From Moritella sp. JT01 (GTDB taxonomy: Bacteria; Pseudomonadota; Gammaproteobacteria; Enterobacterales; Moritellaceae), in NCBI RefSeq assembly GCF_001574435.1, contig NZ_LOCN01000030.1:1-64000 (forward strand): a DNA stretch of 64,000 nt. The letters are read 5' to 3'. The notes under the pieces are model-generated. The model ran no database searches. It was not told the origin of the DNA and worked only from the letters and a program-made list of their open reading frames with translations. Both the position numbers and the translations under genes were made by a program. Position 1 is the first letter of the stretch. Every line of letters begins with the position of its first letter. Below, in pieces: positions 1 through 9,488 of the stretch.

Positions 1-44
1 GCAATAATGACTTACATCACCGCCCTAAAGGACAGTGTTTTTCG

Positions 45-740
45 TCAAAGGTGATAAATAGTTTTGCGTCGAAGCATTGATGCTAACCCTAATAATCCAA
101 ATCCAAATAACGATATACTGGCTGGTTCATTTACATTAATAGGGGGTGGCTCTGGATATACTTGTAATAGATCTTGGATTCCAGCGTTACGATAGACATC
201 AACAACAACGTTATTTGTCCACGAATCTAAAGAGTTAAGATAACCTGCTGCAATATTTGCACCGCCAGGGGATGCTTGTACCAACTGAAAGTCACCAGTG
301 TGTAAGTCGAAGCCATATGTATTGTAGTCTTCATGCACGATTTCCCAAAGTGCAATCTGGAAGGCTGCTGCTGTGCTTGCATCAGAAACACTGGCATATT
401 TGTTTGTATAGAGGCGACCTATATATTCAGCCACTTCAGCTCCGGTTCCAAAAGGTTCTGGGTCTGTGGCAGGGTAAATAGTAAAGTCTGCTGTATCACC
501 GATATCAATTGGCTCATCGGTCTCAAGACAAAATGCTAAAAAATCTGATTGTGTCGTATTATTGGTGAAATTAAATAATCCTGCCGATGAGAATCCATAG
601 CTGTTGGGAGCAGTATATAGAACCGCCTCAGTCCAACCATTTTCCCAAGAGTTTAAGGTTGCAGAAATTGTAGTCGCACTTACTTGGTTAGCCGATAAAA
701 TTAGGCTGGAGGTTAAAATTAATTTATGTATCAATTTCAT
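45..740 (-). CDS. PEP-CTERM sorting domain protein
   Basis: Predicted secreted protein of 231 aa with a signal peptide (about residues 1-22, ending in VSA). The C-terminal tail from about residue 204 has the PEP-CTERM layout: an EPASISL motif, a hydrophobic stretch (LFGFGLLGLASML), then the basic cluster RRK. In this family the tail is recognised by an exosortase and the protein is exported to the surface or matrix. The body has no enzyme motif I recognise. The start is supported by an AGGA Shine-Dalgarno 8 nt upstream of the ATG. No exosortase or polysaccharide genes are in the window, so the sorting machinery must lie elsewhere. Confidence 0.75.
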   Translation of the reverse strand: MKLIHKLILTSSLILSANQVSATTISATLNSWENGWTEAVLYTAPNSYGFSSAGLFNFTNNTTQSDFLAFCLETDEPIDIGDTADFTIYPATDPEPFGTGAEVAEYIGRLYTNKYASVSDASTAAAFQIALWEIVHEDYNTYGFDLHTGDFQLVQASPGGANIAAGYLNSLDSWTNNVVVDVYRNAGIQDLLQVYPEPPPINVNEPASISLFGFGLLGLASMLRRKTIYHL

Positions 741-1084
741 ATTTCAATTCCTATTAAGTTATGCCATCTGTGCATATTCTATATAGGCATTTACCGTGCC
801 ATAAAAAAAAGCATTTAAATACAATGCATTAAGTTTAGGTGGTAGTTGAAACATAAAAAGTGTAAAAAAAATCGGCGCTTTAAATTAAATTTTTGAATGC
901 TTTTCCTTGTTTTGGATTTGTATAAATTAGCTATTAATATGAACGAGTTCCATCTCATGCGGCGATGGTTCTATTGTGCTGACATTGGTTGACCTAGATG
1001 AAAACGAGCTTGATATGGGAGTGGTTCCGATCACTTCGGAACAGAAGCTGCAAAGCTTTACTACGAGGAATATAACGCTATCGT
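741..1084. other. Intergenic region, 344 bp, no convincing gene
   Basis: AT-rich stretch between the PEP-CTERM gene and the next minus-strand gene. It should hold the PEP-CTERM promoter. The only open frame is a plus-strand run from a GTG at 976 to a TAA at 1138-1140 (54 aa), which overlaps the 3' end of the neighbouring minus-strand gene. It has no Shine-Dalgarno and resembles no family I know. Confidence 0.5.
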
Positions 1085-1543
1085 TTACCGATCACCTGAA
1101 CTATGCCTTTCTAAAGGTGAGATATCTATGTATATATTAACAACTCTCACCTTGTCATCGCTGTTATAAATAAACGTATCGACAAATGGGATAGGCACTT
1201 GTTTATTATCCTTTGTGGTATACGTCACAACCCCCTCTACTGCTACATTACATTCATCTATCCAGATACGATGCAGTTTGTGGCTCATTCCGTTCACTGT
1301 TGTAAAAAAATCCTTTTGTGCTTTACGAATAGCTTCTCTACCTTCAGATGCGGGCCAATTACCAAATTTGAACGTCGAATCATCCGTTATAATCGCTTGA
1401 TACGCTTCAAGATCTACGCGTGCAGTATCAATAGCTGTAAAGGTGTCATACACAGTACTTTTAATAATTTTGCACTGTTTAGCTGCTATAGCTGAAAAAC
1501 TCAAAGCCGATACTAAGCAAACAATATAGAATTTTTCTATCAT
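1085..1543 (-). CDS. Secreted SnoaL/NTF2-like protein
   Basis: A 152-aa protein with an N-terminal signal peptide (hydrophobic stretch ending near SAIAA). The rest looks like a SnoaL/DUF4440-type NTF2-like fold: an early helix (DTARVDLEAYQAI), a middle segment with SEGREAIRKAQKDFF, then beta strands (VAVEGVVTYTTKDN, VPIPFVDTFIY). An in-frame upstream ATG at 1639 exists, but the ATG at 1543 has a perfect AAGGAGG Shine-Dalgarno at good spacing and gives a proper signal peptide, so I chose it. Function is unknown; these folds bind small ligands or act as small enzymes. Confidence 0.6.
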   Translation of the reverse strand: MIEKFYIVCLVSALSFSAIAAKQCKIIKSTVYDTFTAIDTARVDLEAYQAIITDDSTFKFGNWPASEGREAIRKAQKDFFTTVNGMSHKLHRIWIDECNVAVEGVVTYTTKDNKQVPIPFVDTFIYNSDDKVRVVNIYIDISPLERHSSGDR

Positions 1544-1665
1544 TATATCCTCCTTAACCTTTACACTCTCATGTTTAATTATTTTTAAGAAGTCTAGTCC
1601 ATGCATCAGATTAGAACAAACGTAAACCCACTTATTCATTTTATATTCACAAGCTAAAATAAAAA

Positions 1666-1701
1666 AAGCCCATACTCAGCAATTACGCTAACTATGGGCT
1701 T
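1666..1701 (-). terminator. Terminator at the end of the isc operon
   Basis: A 9-bp perfect stem (1666-1674 with 1693-1701) and an 18-nt loop. On the minus strand it is followed by a T-run (the A tract at 1660-1667). It sits just after the iscX stop codon. Confidence 0.7.
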
Positions 1702-1710
1702 ATTCAATGT

Positions 1711-1908
1711 TTAATATTCATCAATCCAAGCAAGCATCACGGCTTCAAGTACTCTTTCACCACAATGATTAGGATCATCGGTAAAGTCTTCCAACCCTAA
1801 TATCATCCGACGCAAGTCTGTAAACCGGACTTGCTGTGGATCTTGCTCTGGATAATTTTCAGCTAATGTAATGGCAATCTCTGTACTATCCGACCACGCT
1901 AATGCCAT
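1711..1908 (-). CDS. iscX: Fe-S assembly protein IscX
   Basis: A small acidic protein of 65 aa, close to the usual 66. It has the family pattern: MALAWSDST at the start, a central DPxxVRFTDLRRMI segment and a C-terminal DDPNHCGERVLEAVMLAW. IscX binds IscS and is thought to modulate cluster assembly or bind iron. I use the ATG at 1908 rather than the longer frame from 1941 because it has a GGGAGG Shine-Dalgarno and matches the family start. It is the last gene of the isc operon, about 113 bp after fdx. Confidence 0.93.
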   Translation of the reverse strand: MALAWSDSTEIAITLAENYPEQDPQQVRFTDLRRMILGLEDFTDDPNHCGERVLEAVMLAWIDEY

Positions 1909-2021
1909 AAAAAACCTCCCTGAAAATATGTACAGCAACAAATAGGCTGCACCGTTACTTTCAGTTTAGTTTGCTTACGCTATTTATGCGTAGGATAAAG
2001 ACACCTTAGCTTAACAATCAA

Positions 2022-2360
2022 TTAATGACTTTCTGATACCATGTTGATTGTGTATTTAGGGATCTCGACAACTAAATCTTCATCTGCGACGATCGCTTGG
2101 CAACCTAAACGAGAGTCTGGTTCTAAACCCCATGCTTTATCTAACATGTCATCTTCAAGTTCATCACTTTCTTCTAATGAATCAAAGCCTTCACGTACAA
2201 TCACATGACAAGTAGTACATGCACATGATTTCTCACAAGCATGCTCAATGATGATTTTATTGCGAAGCGCAATATCAAGGATAGTTTCACCTTTCTCAAC
2301 CTCTACAGATAAACCTTCTGGACATAGTTCTTCATGAGGTAAAAATATAACTTTTGGCAT
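2022..2360 (-). CDS. fdx: ISC-system [2Fe-2S] ferredoxin
   Basis: Adrenodoxin-type ferredoxin, 112 aa. The cluster ligands are visible as C42, C48 and C51 (in ACEKSCACTTC) and C87 (LGCQA). It supplies electrons to the IscS/IscU assembly reaction. It starts 3 nt after the hscA stop codon, so the two are almost certainly co-transcribed and translationally coupled. Length and motifs are typical. Confidence 0.96.
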   Translation of the reverse strand: MPKVIFLPHEELCPEGLSVEVEKGETILDIALRNKIIIEHACEKSCACTTCHVIVREGFDSLEESDELEDDMLDKAWGLEPDSRLGCQAIVADEDLVVEIPKYTINMVSESH

Positions 2361-2363
2361 TTC

Positions 2364-4223
2364 TTAGACCTTATCTACCGACTGACCCTGCAACGCTTTA
2401 CGGATTGATGCATCCATACGACGAGCAGCAAAATCTTGTGTTAATTTATCGACTGTTTCAATTTCTTTTTCAATAGCATCTCTATCATCACTTTGGCGAG
2501 TTTGATAAAGCTTTTGCATTGCTGTTTCAATCGCATTTTGTTCTGCATCTGACAATAAAGCTTTACCATCTTGCTGCAAGGCAACAATCAGACTTTCCAT
2601 GACACGGTCTGCTTCTAGCTGTTGTTCAGCTAGCATACGCGCAGTCACATCTTCTTTCGCATACGTCATTGAATCTTTAAGCATGTTAGCAACTTCATCA
2701 TCACTTAAACCATACGACGGTTTAACTTGGATAGAGGCAGACACGCCCGATGATTTCTCCATCGCGGATACACTTAATAAACCGTCTGCATCAACTTGGA
2801 ACGTCACACGAATATGCGCTGCACCCGCTGCCATTGGTGGAATACCAGTAAGAGAGAAGCGCGCTAATGAACGGCAATCACTTACCAATTCACGTTCGCC
2901 TTGCAACACATGGATTGTCATTGCAGTTTGACCATCTTTAAACGTGGTAAACTCTTGGGCGCGTGCGACTGGGATAGTGGTATTACGTGGAATAACTTTT
3001 TCAACGAGGTTACCCATCGTTTCAAGGCCCAATGACAACGGTGTTACGTCTAGTAATAACAGGTCTGAATCAGGTTTGTTACCGACTAATATATCGGCCT
3101 GAATCGCAGCACCAATTGCAACAACCTTATCTGGATTTATACTTGTCAGTGGCTCTTGTGCAAAGAACTCACCTACCTTTTCACGTACTAATGGTACACG
3201 TGTGGAACCGCCAACCATAACGACTTCAAGTACATCGTCTTTACTGATATCAGCATCTTTTAACGAACGACGACATGCTAATAAAGTACGTTTAACCAAT
3301 GGCTGGATAAGACCTTCAAATGTTGCACGGCTTAATGTTCCTTGCCAATTAACAGCCTCTAGTGACAATGTAATATCAACAGTGTCACTATCTGTTAAAG
3401 CTTGTTTCGCCTGTTTTGCTTCTATTAGTAACAAACGCTGCATCGCTAGCGATTGCTTACCCACAAGACCAGCTTCAGTACAAATCCAGTCAACAACTAA
3501 ATGATCAAAGTCATCACCACCAAGCGCAGAGTCACCGCCTGTAGCGAGCACTTCGAACACGCCTTTATGTAGACGTAAAATGGATATATCAAACGTACCG
3601 CCACCCAGATCATAAACCGCAATAATGCCTTCTTGACCGGCATCTAAACCATACGCGATCGCGGCTGCAGTTGGCTCGTTTAATAATCGTAAAACATTTA
3701 ACCCTGCAATATGTGCAGCGTCTTTTGTACCTTGACGTTGTGCATCATCAAAATAGGCGGGTACAGTGATGACCACGCCATTAAGTTCACCTGCAAGTGT
3801 CTCTGTTGCACGAGCTGCTAATGCTTTTAGAATTTCTGCAGATACTTGTACTGGGTTAAGTTCACCAGCCACCGTTTTAATTAACGGTTGGCCCGATGCT
3901 GATTCAACAAGTACATTAGGAATACGTGCTGTATTAATATCAGTGAATGCTTTGCCCATCAAACGCTTTACCGAAGAAATGGTATTTTCTGGATCGGTTA
4001 TCGCTTGTTGTGCGGCGTCGTCACCAACCACAACTGAATCTATAGTATAACGAACCACTGACGGTAAAATATCCCGACCACTCTTATCAACTAACGTTTC
4101 AGCACTGCCACTACGGACACTTGCCACTAATGAATTAGTTGTGCCTAGATCGATACCAACAGCAAGTTTATGCTCATGAGGTGCTGCCGCTTGTCCCGGT
4201 TCAGCAATTTGAAGTAATGCCAT
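2364..4223 (-). CDS. hscA: Hsp70-type chaperone HscA
   Basis: A specialised DnaK-family chaperone of 619 aa (E. coli about 616). The N-terminal ATPase domain has GIDLGTTNS near residue 24 and the DLGGGTFD phosphate loop near 205. A substrate-binding domain follows from about residue 385 ([15 protein letters not shown]). HscA binds the LPPVK motif of IscU, which is present in the IscU of this operon, and drives cluster release in an ATP cycle stimulated by HscB. It lies between hscB and fdx in the standard order. Confidence 0.97.
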   Translation of the reverse strand: MALLQIAEPGQAAAPHEHKLAVGIDLGTTNSLVASVRSGSAETLVDKSGRDILPSVVRYTIDSVVVGDDAAQQAITDPENTISSVKRLMGKAFTDINTARIPNVLVESASGQPLIKTVAGELNPVQVSAEILKALAARATETLAGELNGVVITVPAYFDDAQRQGTKDAAHIAGLNVLRLLNEPTAAAIAYGLDAGQEGIIAVYDLGGGTFDISILRLHKGVFEVLATGGDSALGGDDFDHLVVDWICTEAGLVGKQSLAMQRLLLIEAKQAKQALTDSDTVDITLSLEAVNWQGTLSRATFEGLIQPLVKRTLLACRRSLKDADISKDDVLEVVMVGGSTRVPLVREKVGEFFAQEPLTSINPDKVVAIGAAIQADILVGNKPDSDLLLLDVTPLSLGLETMGNLVEKVIPRNTTIPVARAQEFTTFKDGQTAMTIHVLQGERELVSDCRSLARFSLTGIPPMAAGAAHIRVTFQVDADGLLSVSAMEKSSGVSASIQVKPSYGLSDDEVANMLKDSMTYAKEDVTARMLAEQQLEADRVMESLIVALQQDGKALLSDAEQNAIETAMQKLYQTRQSDDRDAIEKEIETVDKLTQDFAARRMDASIRKALQGQSVDKV

Positions 4224-4253
4224 GTTTTAGGTTCTTAAATTTAAATTATTTGA

Positions 4254-4772
4254 TTAGTAATCAAGTAAACTATCTTCAAGTGTACTTAATTGTGCTTGTA
4301 GTTTGTAGACAAACTTTAATTTACGCACGACATTTGCCGCGTCGTTATAATGCTCAGCGCTGATTAATTTATTAAATTCTTGCAGGTACGCTTTAATCGA
4401 TAAGGTTAGTTCATCATCAAAGTCTGCAATTTCTTGTTCAGGATCAGCGGAATGTGGGATATCTTCGAGACGCTCGTGCTGTTCCATCTGCTGCATAAGA
4501 AACATTGGATCTTGCAATGTTTTTTGCTCACCACGAATATCTTCATGGCAAACGGCGAGCATATATTCTGCACGTTGAATTGGCGACTTAAGAATTGAAT
4601 AAGCATCATTAACTTGCGATGATTTTTGCACCGATAATAAGCGCTCTCGCTCACTGCTATTAGCAAATTTATCAGGATGTAGTGTGCGTTGTAATTCTCG
4701 ATATGTTGTTGCTAAACGGGCACTATCTAGTTCAAAATTAACGGGTAAACCAAACAGCTCAAAATGGTTCAT
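4254..4772 (-). CDS. hscB: J-domain co-chaperone HscB
   Basis: A co-chaperone of 172 aa. The N-terminal J domain carries the HPD motif at residues 32-34 (LHPDKF); the C-terminal three-helix part binds IscU. HscB delivers IscU to HscA and stimulates its ATPase. The frame extends to 4820, but that extension runs into the iscA-hscB hairpin. The ATG at 4772 has an AAAGG upstream and matches the family start (MNHFELFGLP). The gap to hscA is 30 bp. Confidence 0.95.
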   Translation of the reverse strand: MNHFELFGLPVNFELDSARLATTYRELQRTLHPDKFANSSERERLLSVQKSSQVNDAYSILKSPIQRAEYMLAVCHEDIRGEQKTLQDPMFLMQQMEQHERLEDIPHSADPEQEIADFDDELTLSIKAYLQEFNKLISAEHYNDAANVVRKLKFVYKLQAQLSTLEDSLLDY

Positions 4773-4805
4773 CTGACGACCTTTAATGAATAGATTAAAT
4801 AAACA

Positions 4806-4834
4806 AAACCCAAATAACAAGGTTATTTGGGTTT
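4806..4834 (-). terminator. Hairpin between iscA and hscB
   Basis: A perfect 13-bp stem (4806-4818 with 4822-4834) and a 3-nt loop. On the minus strand it is followed by TTTTGTTTATTT. It lies between the iscA stop and the hscB start. The shape fits a leaky intrinsic terminator, or an RNA 3'-end stabiliser, that would lower hscBA-fdx-iscX expression relative to iscRSUA. Confidence 0.6.
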
Positions 4835-4841
4835 ATCAATA

Positions 4842-5165
4842 TTACACGTTGAAGCTTTCGCCGCAGCCGCATTCGCCTTTCAGGTTGGGATTGTTAAATT
4901 CAAACCCTTCATTAAGGCCTTCTTTAACGAAATCTAACTCGATCCCGTCAAGATAAACGAGGCTTTTTTTATCCACGATAACGGTAACGCCTTTTTCAAC
5001 AAAAACTTCATCGTTCTCGTCAATAGCGTCAACAAACTCAAGGACATAAGCCAAGCCAGAGCAACCAGATGTTTTCACACCTAGGCGTAAACCGGCACCT
5101 TTACCACGTTTATCAAGGTAGCTGGCAACACGTGCTGCAGCTGAGTCTGATAAGGTAACAGCCAT
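4842..5165 (-). CDS. iscA: A-type Fe-S carrier IscA
   Basis: A-type carrier of 107 aa with the three invariant cysteines C35 (SGCSG), C99 and C101 (ECGCGES). It accepts clusters from the IscU scaffold and passes them to targets. It has a strong Shine-Dalgarno (AGGAG) and starts 8 bp after the iscU stop. Length equals the usual 107 aa. Confidence 0.97.
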   Translation of the reverse strand: MAVTLSDSAAARVASYLDKRGKGAGLRLGVKTSGCSGLAYVLEFVDAIDENDEVFVEKGVTVIVDKKSLVYLDGIELDFVKEGLNEGFEFNNPNLKGECGCGESFNV

Positions 5166-5173
5166 ATTAGCTC

Positions 5174-5557
5174 CTAAGACACTCTTTTCTTTTTGTAATC
5201 ATCAATTGCGGCTTTAATTGCATCTTCAGCAAGAATTGAGCAGTGAATTTTCACTGGTGGTAATTCTAGCTCTTCAGCAATTGTCATATTAGTGATTTCA
5301 CCCGCTTGCTCAATGCTCTTGCCTTTTACCCATTCGGTAACTAAAGAACTTGATGCGATAGCAGAACCACAACCGTAAGTTTTGAATTTAGCATCTTCAA
5401 TAATGCCTTCATCATTAATTTTAAGTTGTAACTTCATTACGTCGCCACACGCTGGTGCGCCTACCATACCAGTTGCGATTGATGGATCATTTTTATCAAA
5501 TGAACCTACGTTACGTGGGTTTTCATAATGGTCGATTACTTTTTCGCTATAAGCCAT
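5174..5557 (-). CDS. iscU: Fe-S scaffold protein IscU
   Basis: Scaffold of 127 aa on which [2Fe-2S] clusters are built. The ligands C37 (PACGD), C63 (YGCGSA) and C106 (HCS) are present, and the HscA-binding motif LPPVK is at residues 99-103. Strong AAGGAG Shine-Dalgarno. It lies 54 bp after iscS and 8 bp before iscA, the standard isc order. Confidence 0.98.
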   Translation of the reverse strand: MAYSEKVIDHYENPRNVGSFDKNDPSIATGMVGAPACGDVMKLQLKINDEGIIEDAKFKTYGCGSAIASSSLVTEWVKGKSIEQAGEITNMTIAEELELPPVKIHCSILAEDAIKAAIDDYKKKRVS

Positions 5558-5611
5558 GATATAACTCCTTCAAACTGAATATAAATCTTCGTGAAACACA
5601 GGGGTGAACGA

Positions 5612-6826
5612 TTAGTGGTGATCCCACTCGATAGTACTTAAATCGATACCATCTTTAAACATCTCCCATAGAGGTGACATTTCACGTAGTTTACTGATGT
5701 TTTCTTCAATGATGCTGGTTGCATAATCCACTTCTTCTTCAGTCGTAAAACGGCCGAATGAGAAACGAATTGAACTGTGTGCCATTTCATCGTTTAGACC
5801 TAATGCACGTAGTACATAAGACGGTTCTAAACTTGCTGATGTACAAGCAGAGCCAGAAGAAACCGCAAGGTCTTTCAGTGCCATCATTAATGACTCACCT
5901 TCAACAAAGTTGAAGCTTACGTTTAAGTTACTTACGATACGTTGTTCAGCATGGCCATTTAGATATACTTCTTCGATACCTGCGATACCTGCCCAGAAAC
6001 GTTTACGTAATGCTTCAGCATGGTCATGATCTTTTTGCATTTCTTCTTTAGCAATGCGGAACGCTTCACCCATACCCACGATTTGGTGAGTTGGTAATGT
6101 ACCACTACGCATACCACGTTCATGACCGCCACCGTGCATTTGCGCTTCTAGGCGGATACGCGGTTTACGTTGAACGTACAATGCACCAATACCTTTAGGA
6201 CCATAAATTTTATGTGCCGATACCGATAACATATCTACTTTTAGTTCAGAGAAATCGATTGGTAATTTGCCCGCACTTTGCGCAGCATCTACATGGAATA
6301 AGACTTTCTTAGAGCGACAAAGTTCACCCAATGCAGCGATATCATTAATCGCACCGATTTCGTTATTCACGTGCATGATACTAACAATGATTGTATCTTC
6401 ACGGATTGCAGCTTCAAGGATTTCAACCGTAATTAGACCTTCAGGTGTTGGGTCTAAATAAGTTACTTCGTATCCTTCACGCTCAAGTTGGCGACAAGTA
6501 TCCAGCACAGCTTTGTGCTCAATTTTACTTGTGATGATATGCTTGCCTTTCTTCTTATAGAAATGCGCAGCACCTTTAATCGCAAGATTGTTTGATTCAG
6601 TTGCGCCCGAAGTAATCACAACTTCTCGTGGGTCTGCATTTACTAAATCTGCAATTTGATTACGAGCAATGTCTACTGCTTCTTCAGCTTGCCAGCCGAA
6701 ACGATGTGAACGAGACGCTGGGTTACCAAAAATGCCGTCCATAGTTAAGCATTGCATCATTTTTTCTGCTACACGTGGATCTACAGGCGTAGTGGCAGAA
6801 TAATCCAAATAAATAGGTTTTTTCAT
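5612..6826 (-). CDS. iscS: Cysteine desulfurase IscS
   Basis: PLP-dependent enzyme of 404 aa that converts cysteine to alanine and a protein-bound persulfide, the sulfur source for Fe-S clusters and tRNA thiolation. Visible residues are H104 (KIEHK), the PLP lysine K206 (SAHKIYG) and the mobile-loop cysteine C328 (SGSACTS). Length and numbering match E. coli IscS. The gap to iscR is 93 bp. Confidence 0.98.
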   Translation of the reverse strand: MKKPIYLDYSATTPVDPRVAEKMMQCLTMDGIFGNPASRSHRFGWQAEEAVDIARNQIADLVNADPREVVITSGATESNNLAIKGAAHFYKKKGKHIITSKIEHKAVLDTCRQLEREGYEVTYLDPTPEGLITVEILEAAIREDTIIVSIMHVNNEIGAINDIAALGELCRSKKVLFHVDAAQSAGKLPIDFSELKVDMLSVSAHKIYGPKGIGALYVQRKPRIRLEAQMHGGGHERGMRSGTLPTHQIVGMGEAFRIAKEEMQKDHDHAEALRKRFWAGIAGIEEVYLNGHAEQRIVSNLNVSFNFVEGESLMMALKDLAVSSGSACTSASLEPSYVLRALGLNDEMAHSSIRFSFGRFTTEEEVDYATSIIEENISKLREMSPLWEMFKDGIDLSTIEWDHH

Positions 6827-6919
6827 CTAGTCATTGCTCCATACAACACCGTTAAACGCTAACGGTATTCATACTTATAATTATAATTATAATTCTATTA
6901 TGTTTTTATTAAACAATTA

Positions 6920-7393
6920 TCAAATAATATTCACATCAATTTTTTTTAACATTTGACGGTCATGATCTTGTTCGTTGACAATCTGCTTTATCTCACTATT
7001 TGCCATCAAATCAGCAAGCGATATGTTATCAAGAAAATCACTAATCCGCTCACTTAAATCATCCCAAAGTGAATGCGTTAAACAGCGTTTTCCATCATTA
7101 CAACCACCCGAAGAATCACACCTAGTCGCTTTTACATTCTCATCAACTGCTTCAATAATCATGCCGACAGAAATCAGCCCAGGTAACATGCCTAACTTAT
7201 AGCCACCACCGGGTCCTCGAGCACTTGCTACCAGTTTCTTTCGACGTAATCGAGAGAATAACTGTTCCAAATACGACAGGGAAATACTTTGTCGTTCAGA
7301 TATTTCAGCCAGTGGTACAGGTTTCATTTCTGCGTGCAATGCAAGATCAATCATAGCTGTAACGGCGTAACGTCCTTTCGATGTCAATCGCAT
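6920..7393 (-). CDS. iscR: Fe-S sensing regulator IscR
   Basis: Rrf2-family repressor/activator of 157 aa. It has an N-terminal winged helix ([14 protein letters not shown]) and the [2Fe-2S] ligands C92, C98, C104 and H107 (CDSSGGC, KRCLTH). Cluster-loaded IscR represses its own operon through type-1 sites; one is present at 7431-7455, 38 bp upstream. It is the first gene of the isc core. Confidence 0.97.
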   Translation of the reverse strand: MRLTSKGRYAVTAMIDLALHAEMKPVPLAEISERQSISLSYLEQLFSRLRRKKLVASARGPGGGYKLGMLPGLISVGMIIEAVDENVKATRCDSSGGCNDGKRCLTHSLWDDLSERISDFLDNISLADLMANSEIKQIVNEQDHDRQMLKKIDVNII

Positions 7394-7430
7394 AGCAACC
7401 TCTAAAACTGTTATTTAAGACTATGGTTAC

Positions 7431-7455
7431 ATACCCGACTGAAATGGTCAAGTAT
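7431..7455 (-). promoter_or_regulatory. Type-1 IscR binding site / iscR promoter
   Basis: On the minus strand these 25 bases match the E. coli type-1 IscR consensus (ATASYYGACTRWWWYAGTCRRSTAT) at 24 of 25 positions by eye; the single mismatch is C for T after GAC. The embedded TTGACC can serve as the -35 element, with a possible -10 around 7422-7428. This predicts classical holo-IscR autorepression. Confidence 0.85.
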
Positions 7456-7480
7456 ATACCTGAGTAATTTACTCAGGTAT
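7456..7480. repeat. Perfect palindrome abutting the IscR box
   Basis: An 11-bp perfect inverted repeat (7456-7466 with 7470-7480, loop ATT) that starts at the base after the IscR box and lies before the trmJ stop. No T-run follows on the minus strand, so a simple intrinsic terminator for trmJ is doubtful. A second operator is the alternative. Confidence 0.6.
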
Positions 7481-7514
7481 TGCATCTTAGCCATTAACAA
7501 CTTGATATCTAATG

Positions 7515-8231
7515 TTATTTCTTCAGGTTACGCTGAATAGAAACGAGTGCACCACGCAAGATGTTTAGCTCAACAGCTTCTGGACGAGCACGCGTGAAGA
7601 GTCGACGTAAACGATTCATTACGATTCCAGGATGGGCTTTATTAATAAAACCAGTATCCCATAATGTCTCTTCAAGATGAGTATGGAACATTTCCAGTTC
7701 TGCTTGCTTTGGATATGGGTTTTCTTGTTCTGGATAGGTGTTGGTAGCAAGATATGCCATACGTGTTTCGTACGTTAAGATCTGTACTGCCATGGCTAAA
7801 TTTAATGAGCTGTATTCAGGGTTTGCAGAAACACATACATGATAAGTACATTTTTGTAGTTCATCATTGGTCAAGCCAATACGCTCACGACCAAACACTA
7901 ATGCAACAGGGTAATTCGGCACTTCTTCAATCAGCTTTAAACCCGCTTCACGCGAATCAAGCATTGGCCACTGCAATGTACGTGAACGTGCACTTGTGCC
8001 AATCACAAGGCCACACTCAGCAACAGCGTCTTCTAAGGTATCGACGATGATTGCATTTTCTAATACATCTGCAGCTCCAGCAGCTAATGCTACTGATTTT
8101 TCATCAATTTCACATAAAGGTGCAACTAATACCAATTGCGTGAAGCCCATTGTTTTCATTGCACGAGCTGCCGAACCAATATTACCAGGATGAGATGTAC
8201 CGACTAATACAACTTTTACGTTTGCTAACAT
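7515..8231 (-). CDS. trmJ: tRNA Cm32/Um32 methyltransferase TrmJ
   Basis: SPOUT-class 2'-O-methyltransferase of 238 aa acting on position 32 of the tRNA anticodon loop. The N-terminal segment [20 protein letters not shown] and the knot segments ([35 protein letters not shown]) are typical. I use the ATG at 8231, which aligns with E. coli TrmJ, rather than 8258. It is upstream of iscR as in E. coli. Confidence 0.93.
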   Translation of the reverse strand: MLANVKVVLVGTSHPGNIGSAARAMKTMGFTQLVLVAPLCEIDEKSVALAAGAADVLENAIIVDTLEDAVAECGLVIGTSARSRTLQWPMLDSREAGLKLIEEVPNYPVALVFGRERIGLTNDELQKCTYHVCVSANPEYSSLNLAMAVQILTYETRMAYLATNTYPEQENPYPKQAELEMFHTHLEETLWDTGFINKAHPGIVMNRLRRLFTRARPEAVELNILRGALVSIQRNLKK

Positions 8232-8527
8232 AATTAATGAATACCTACAAAGATGCATAATAGAAAAAAGGCCATTTAAACTACGAGTTTAAAACAGTGG
8301 TTAGACTATTACTGGAGTTGTTAATTTACTGGTCGCGGATTCTATCATAGTAAACAAGGTATATCTTGTCCCAATACCAATACCTCCCCTGCTTATTCTC
8401 ATCTATTTTTACTTTTACTTTGACTTACATCTCTTTTTTACATACCCCCTATTGAATATGACATTCCGTCACGTAATAATAAAACACAATGATTTCATAT
8501 AACTAAAGTTAATCTAAGGATGGAAAA
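8232..8527. promoter_or_regulatory. trmJ / lipase divergent intergenic region
   Basis: Divergent promoter region of 296 bp. For the lipase, a weak candidate is TTGAAT at 8452-8457 with TAATAA at 8474-8479 (16-bp spacer). An AAGGA Shine-Dalgarno precedes the lipase ATG. I see no clear operator or riboswitch. Confidence 0.4.
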
Positions 8528-9487
8528 ATGAAACGATTAATGATGATCGCAATAATGCTATCGACAACATTTCTCAATTATGCAAATGCTACAAATTATA
8601 CAGAAACCAAATATCCAATTGTACTCGTACATGGTTTTTTAGGCTTTGATGACATTCAAGGTTATGACTATTTTTACAAAATAGCGCAAAAGCTAAGACA
8701 AGATGGTGCCACAGTTTTTACCGCACAAATATCTTCAACCAATACAACCGAAATTAGAGGCGAGCAGCTTTTACAACAAGTTAAACAATTTTTGGCTCTG
8801 AGTGGAGCAAGTAAAGTGAATCTTATCGGACACAGTCATGGCGGTCCAACGTCTCGCTATGTTGCGTCAGTTGCGCCAGAACTCGTGGCTTCAGTTACAA
8901 GTATTGGTGGTGTGAACAAGGGGTCCAAAGTCGCTGATTTATTCTATAGCGTTGCGCCTGATGGCACTTTGATTAATACTGCTGGTGCAACTATTATCGG
9001 CTACATATCAAAAATAGCGCAATTCTTATCCGGTGGTTCATCACTTCCTGTTGACCCAGTAGGCGCTTTAAAAGCATTAACGACATATAAATCGCTTGCG
9101 TTTAATAAAAAATATCCAGAAGGTGTGCCTACCACAGCATGTGGTGAAGGTGACCCTGTAGTCATAAGTACAGTGAATAATGTACAGCACAAAGTGTACT
9201 ATTATTCTTGGACTGGAAACAGATTAGTAACGAGTCCTAAAGATGCCCTAATTGATGTACCGCTAAAGGCTGTAAGTTTACTCGCTTTTGGTTCGTCATG
9301 GCTCGGTGGTGAAGACAATGATGGCATGGTCGGCGTTTGTAGCACTCACTTAGGTAAAGTGATTGGTACTTATCGAATGAACCATGTTGATGAAATCAAT
9401 CAGGTGCTTGGCCATACAGCATTATTCCTCTCTGTTCCAAGTCTGTACCGTCAACATGCAAACCGCTTAAAACTACAAGGTTTATAG
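8528..9487 (+). CDS. Secreted triacylglycerol lipase (family I.1/I.2)
   Basis: A 319-aa lipase with a signal peptide (about 1-21). It has the oxyanion segment VLVHGFLGF near residues 32-40, the nucleophile S103 in GHSHGG, an Asp around 263-265 in EDNDGMVG and H286 in NHVDE. Two cysteines (TACGEGD and GVCSTHLG) match the disulfide of Pseudomonas-type lipases. Such lipases fold in the periplasm with a dedicated foldase, encoded 1 nt downstream, and then leave by type II secretion. It hydrolyses long-chain acylglycerols. Confidence 0.92.
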   Translation: MKRLMMIAIMLSTTFLNYANATNYTETKYPIVLVHGFLGFDDIQGYDYFYKIAQKLRQDGATVFTAQISSTNTTEIRGEQLLQQVKQFLALSGASKVNLIGHSHGGPTSRYVASVAPELVASVTSIGGVNKGSKVADLFYSVAPDGTLINTAGATIIGYISKIAQFLSGGSSLPVDPVGALKALTTYKSLAFNKKYPEGVPTTACGEGDPVVISTVNNVQHKVYYYSWTGNRLVTSPKDALIDVPLKAVSLLAFGSSWLGGEDNDGMVGVCSTHLGKVIGTYRMNHVDEINQVLGHTALFLSVPSLYRQHANRLKLQGL

Positions 9488-9488
9488 A

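Noticed and set aside
976-1140. Plus-strand 54-aa frame from a GTG
   Set aside because: No Shine-Dalgarno, overlaps the end of a better-supported gene, and resembles nothing known.
2599-4050. Long plus-strand open frames opposite hscA
   Set aside because: They are antisense shadows of a strongly conserved gene, with no ribosome sites or family resemblance.
7456-7480. Type-2 IscR site
   Set aside because: Distance between the CC and GG pairs is 15 bp instead of 13 and the inner bases do not match.
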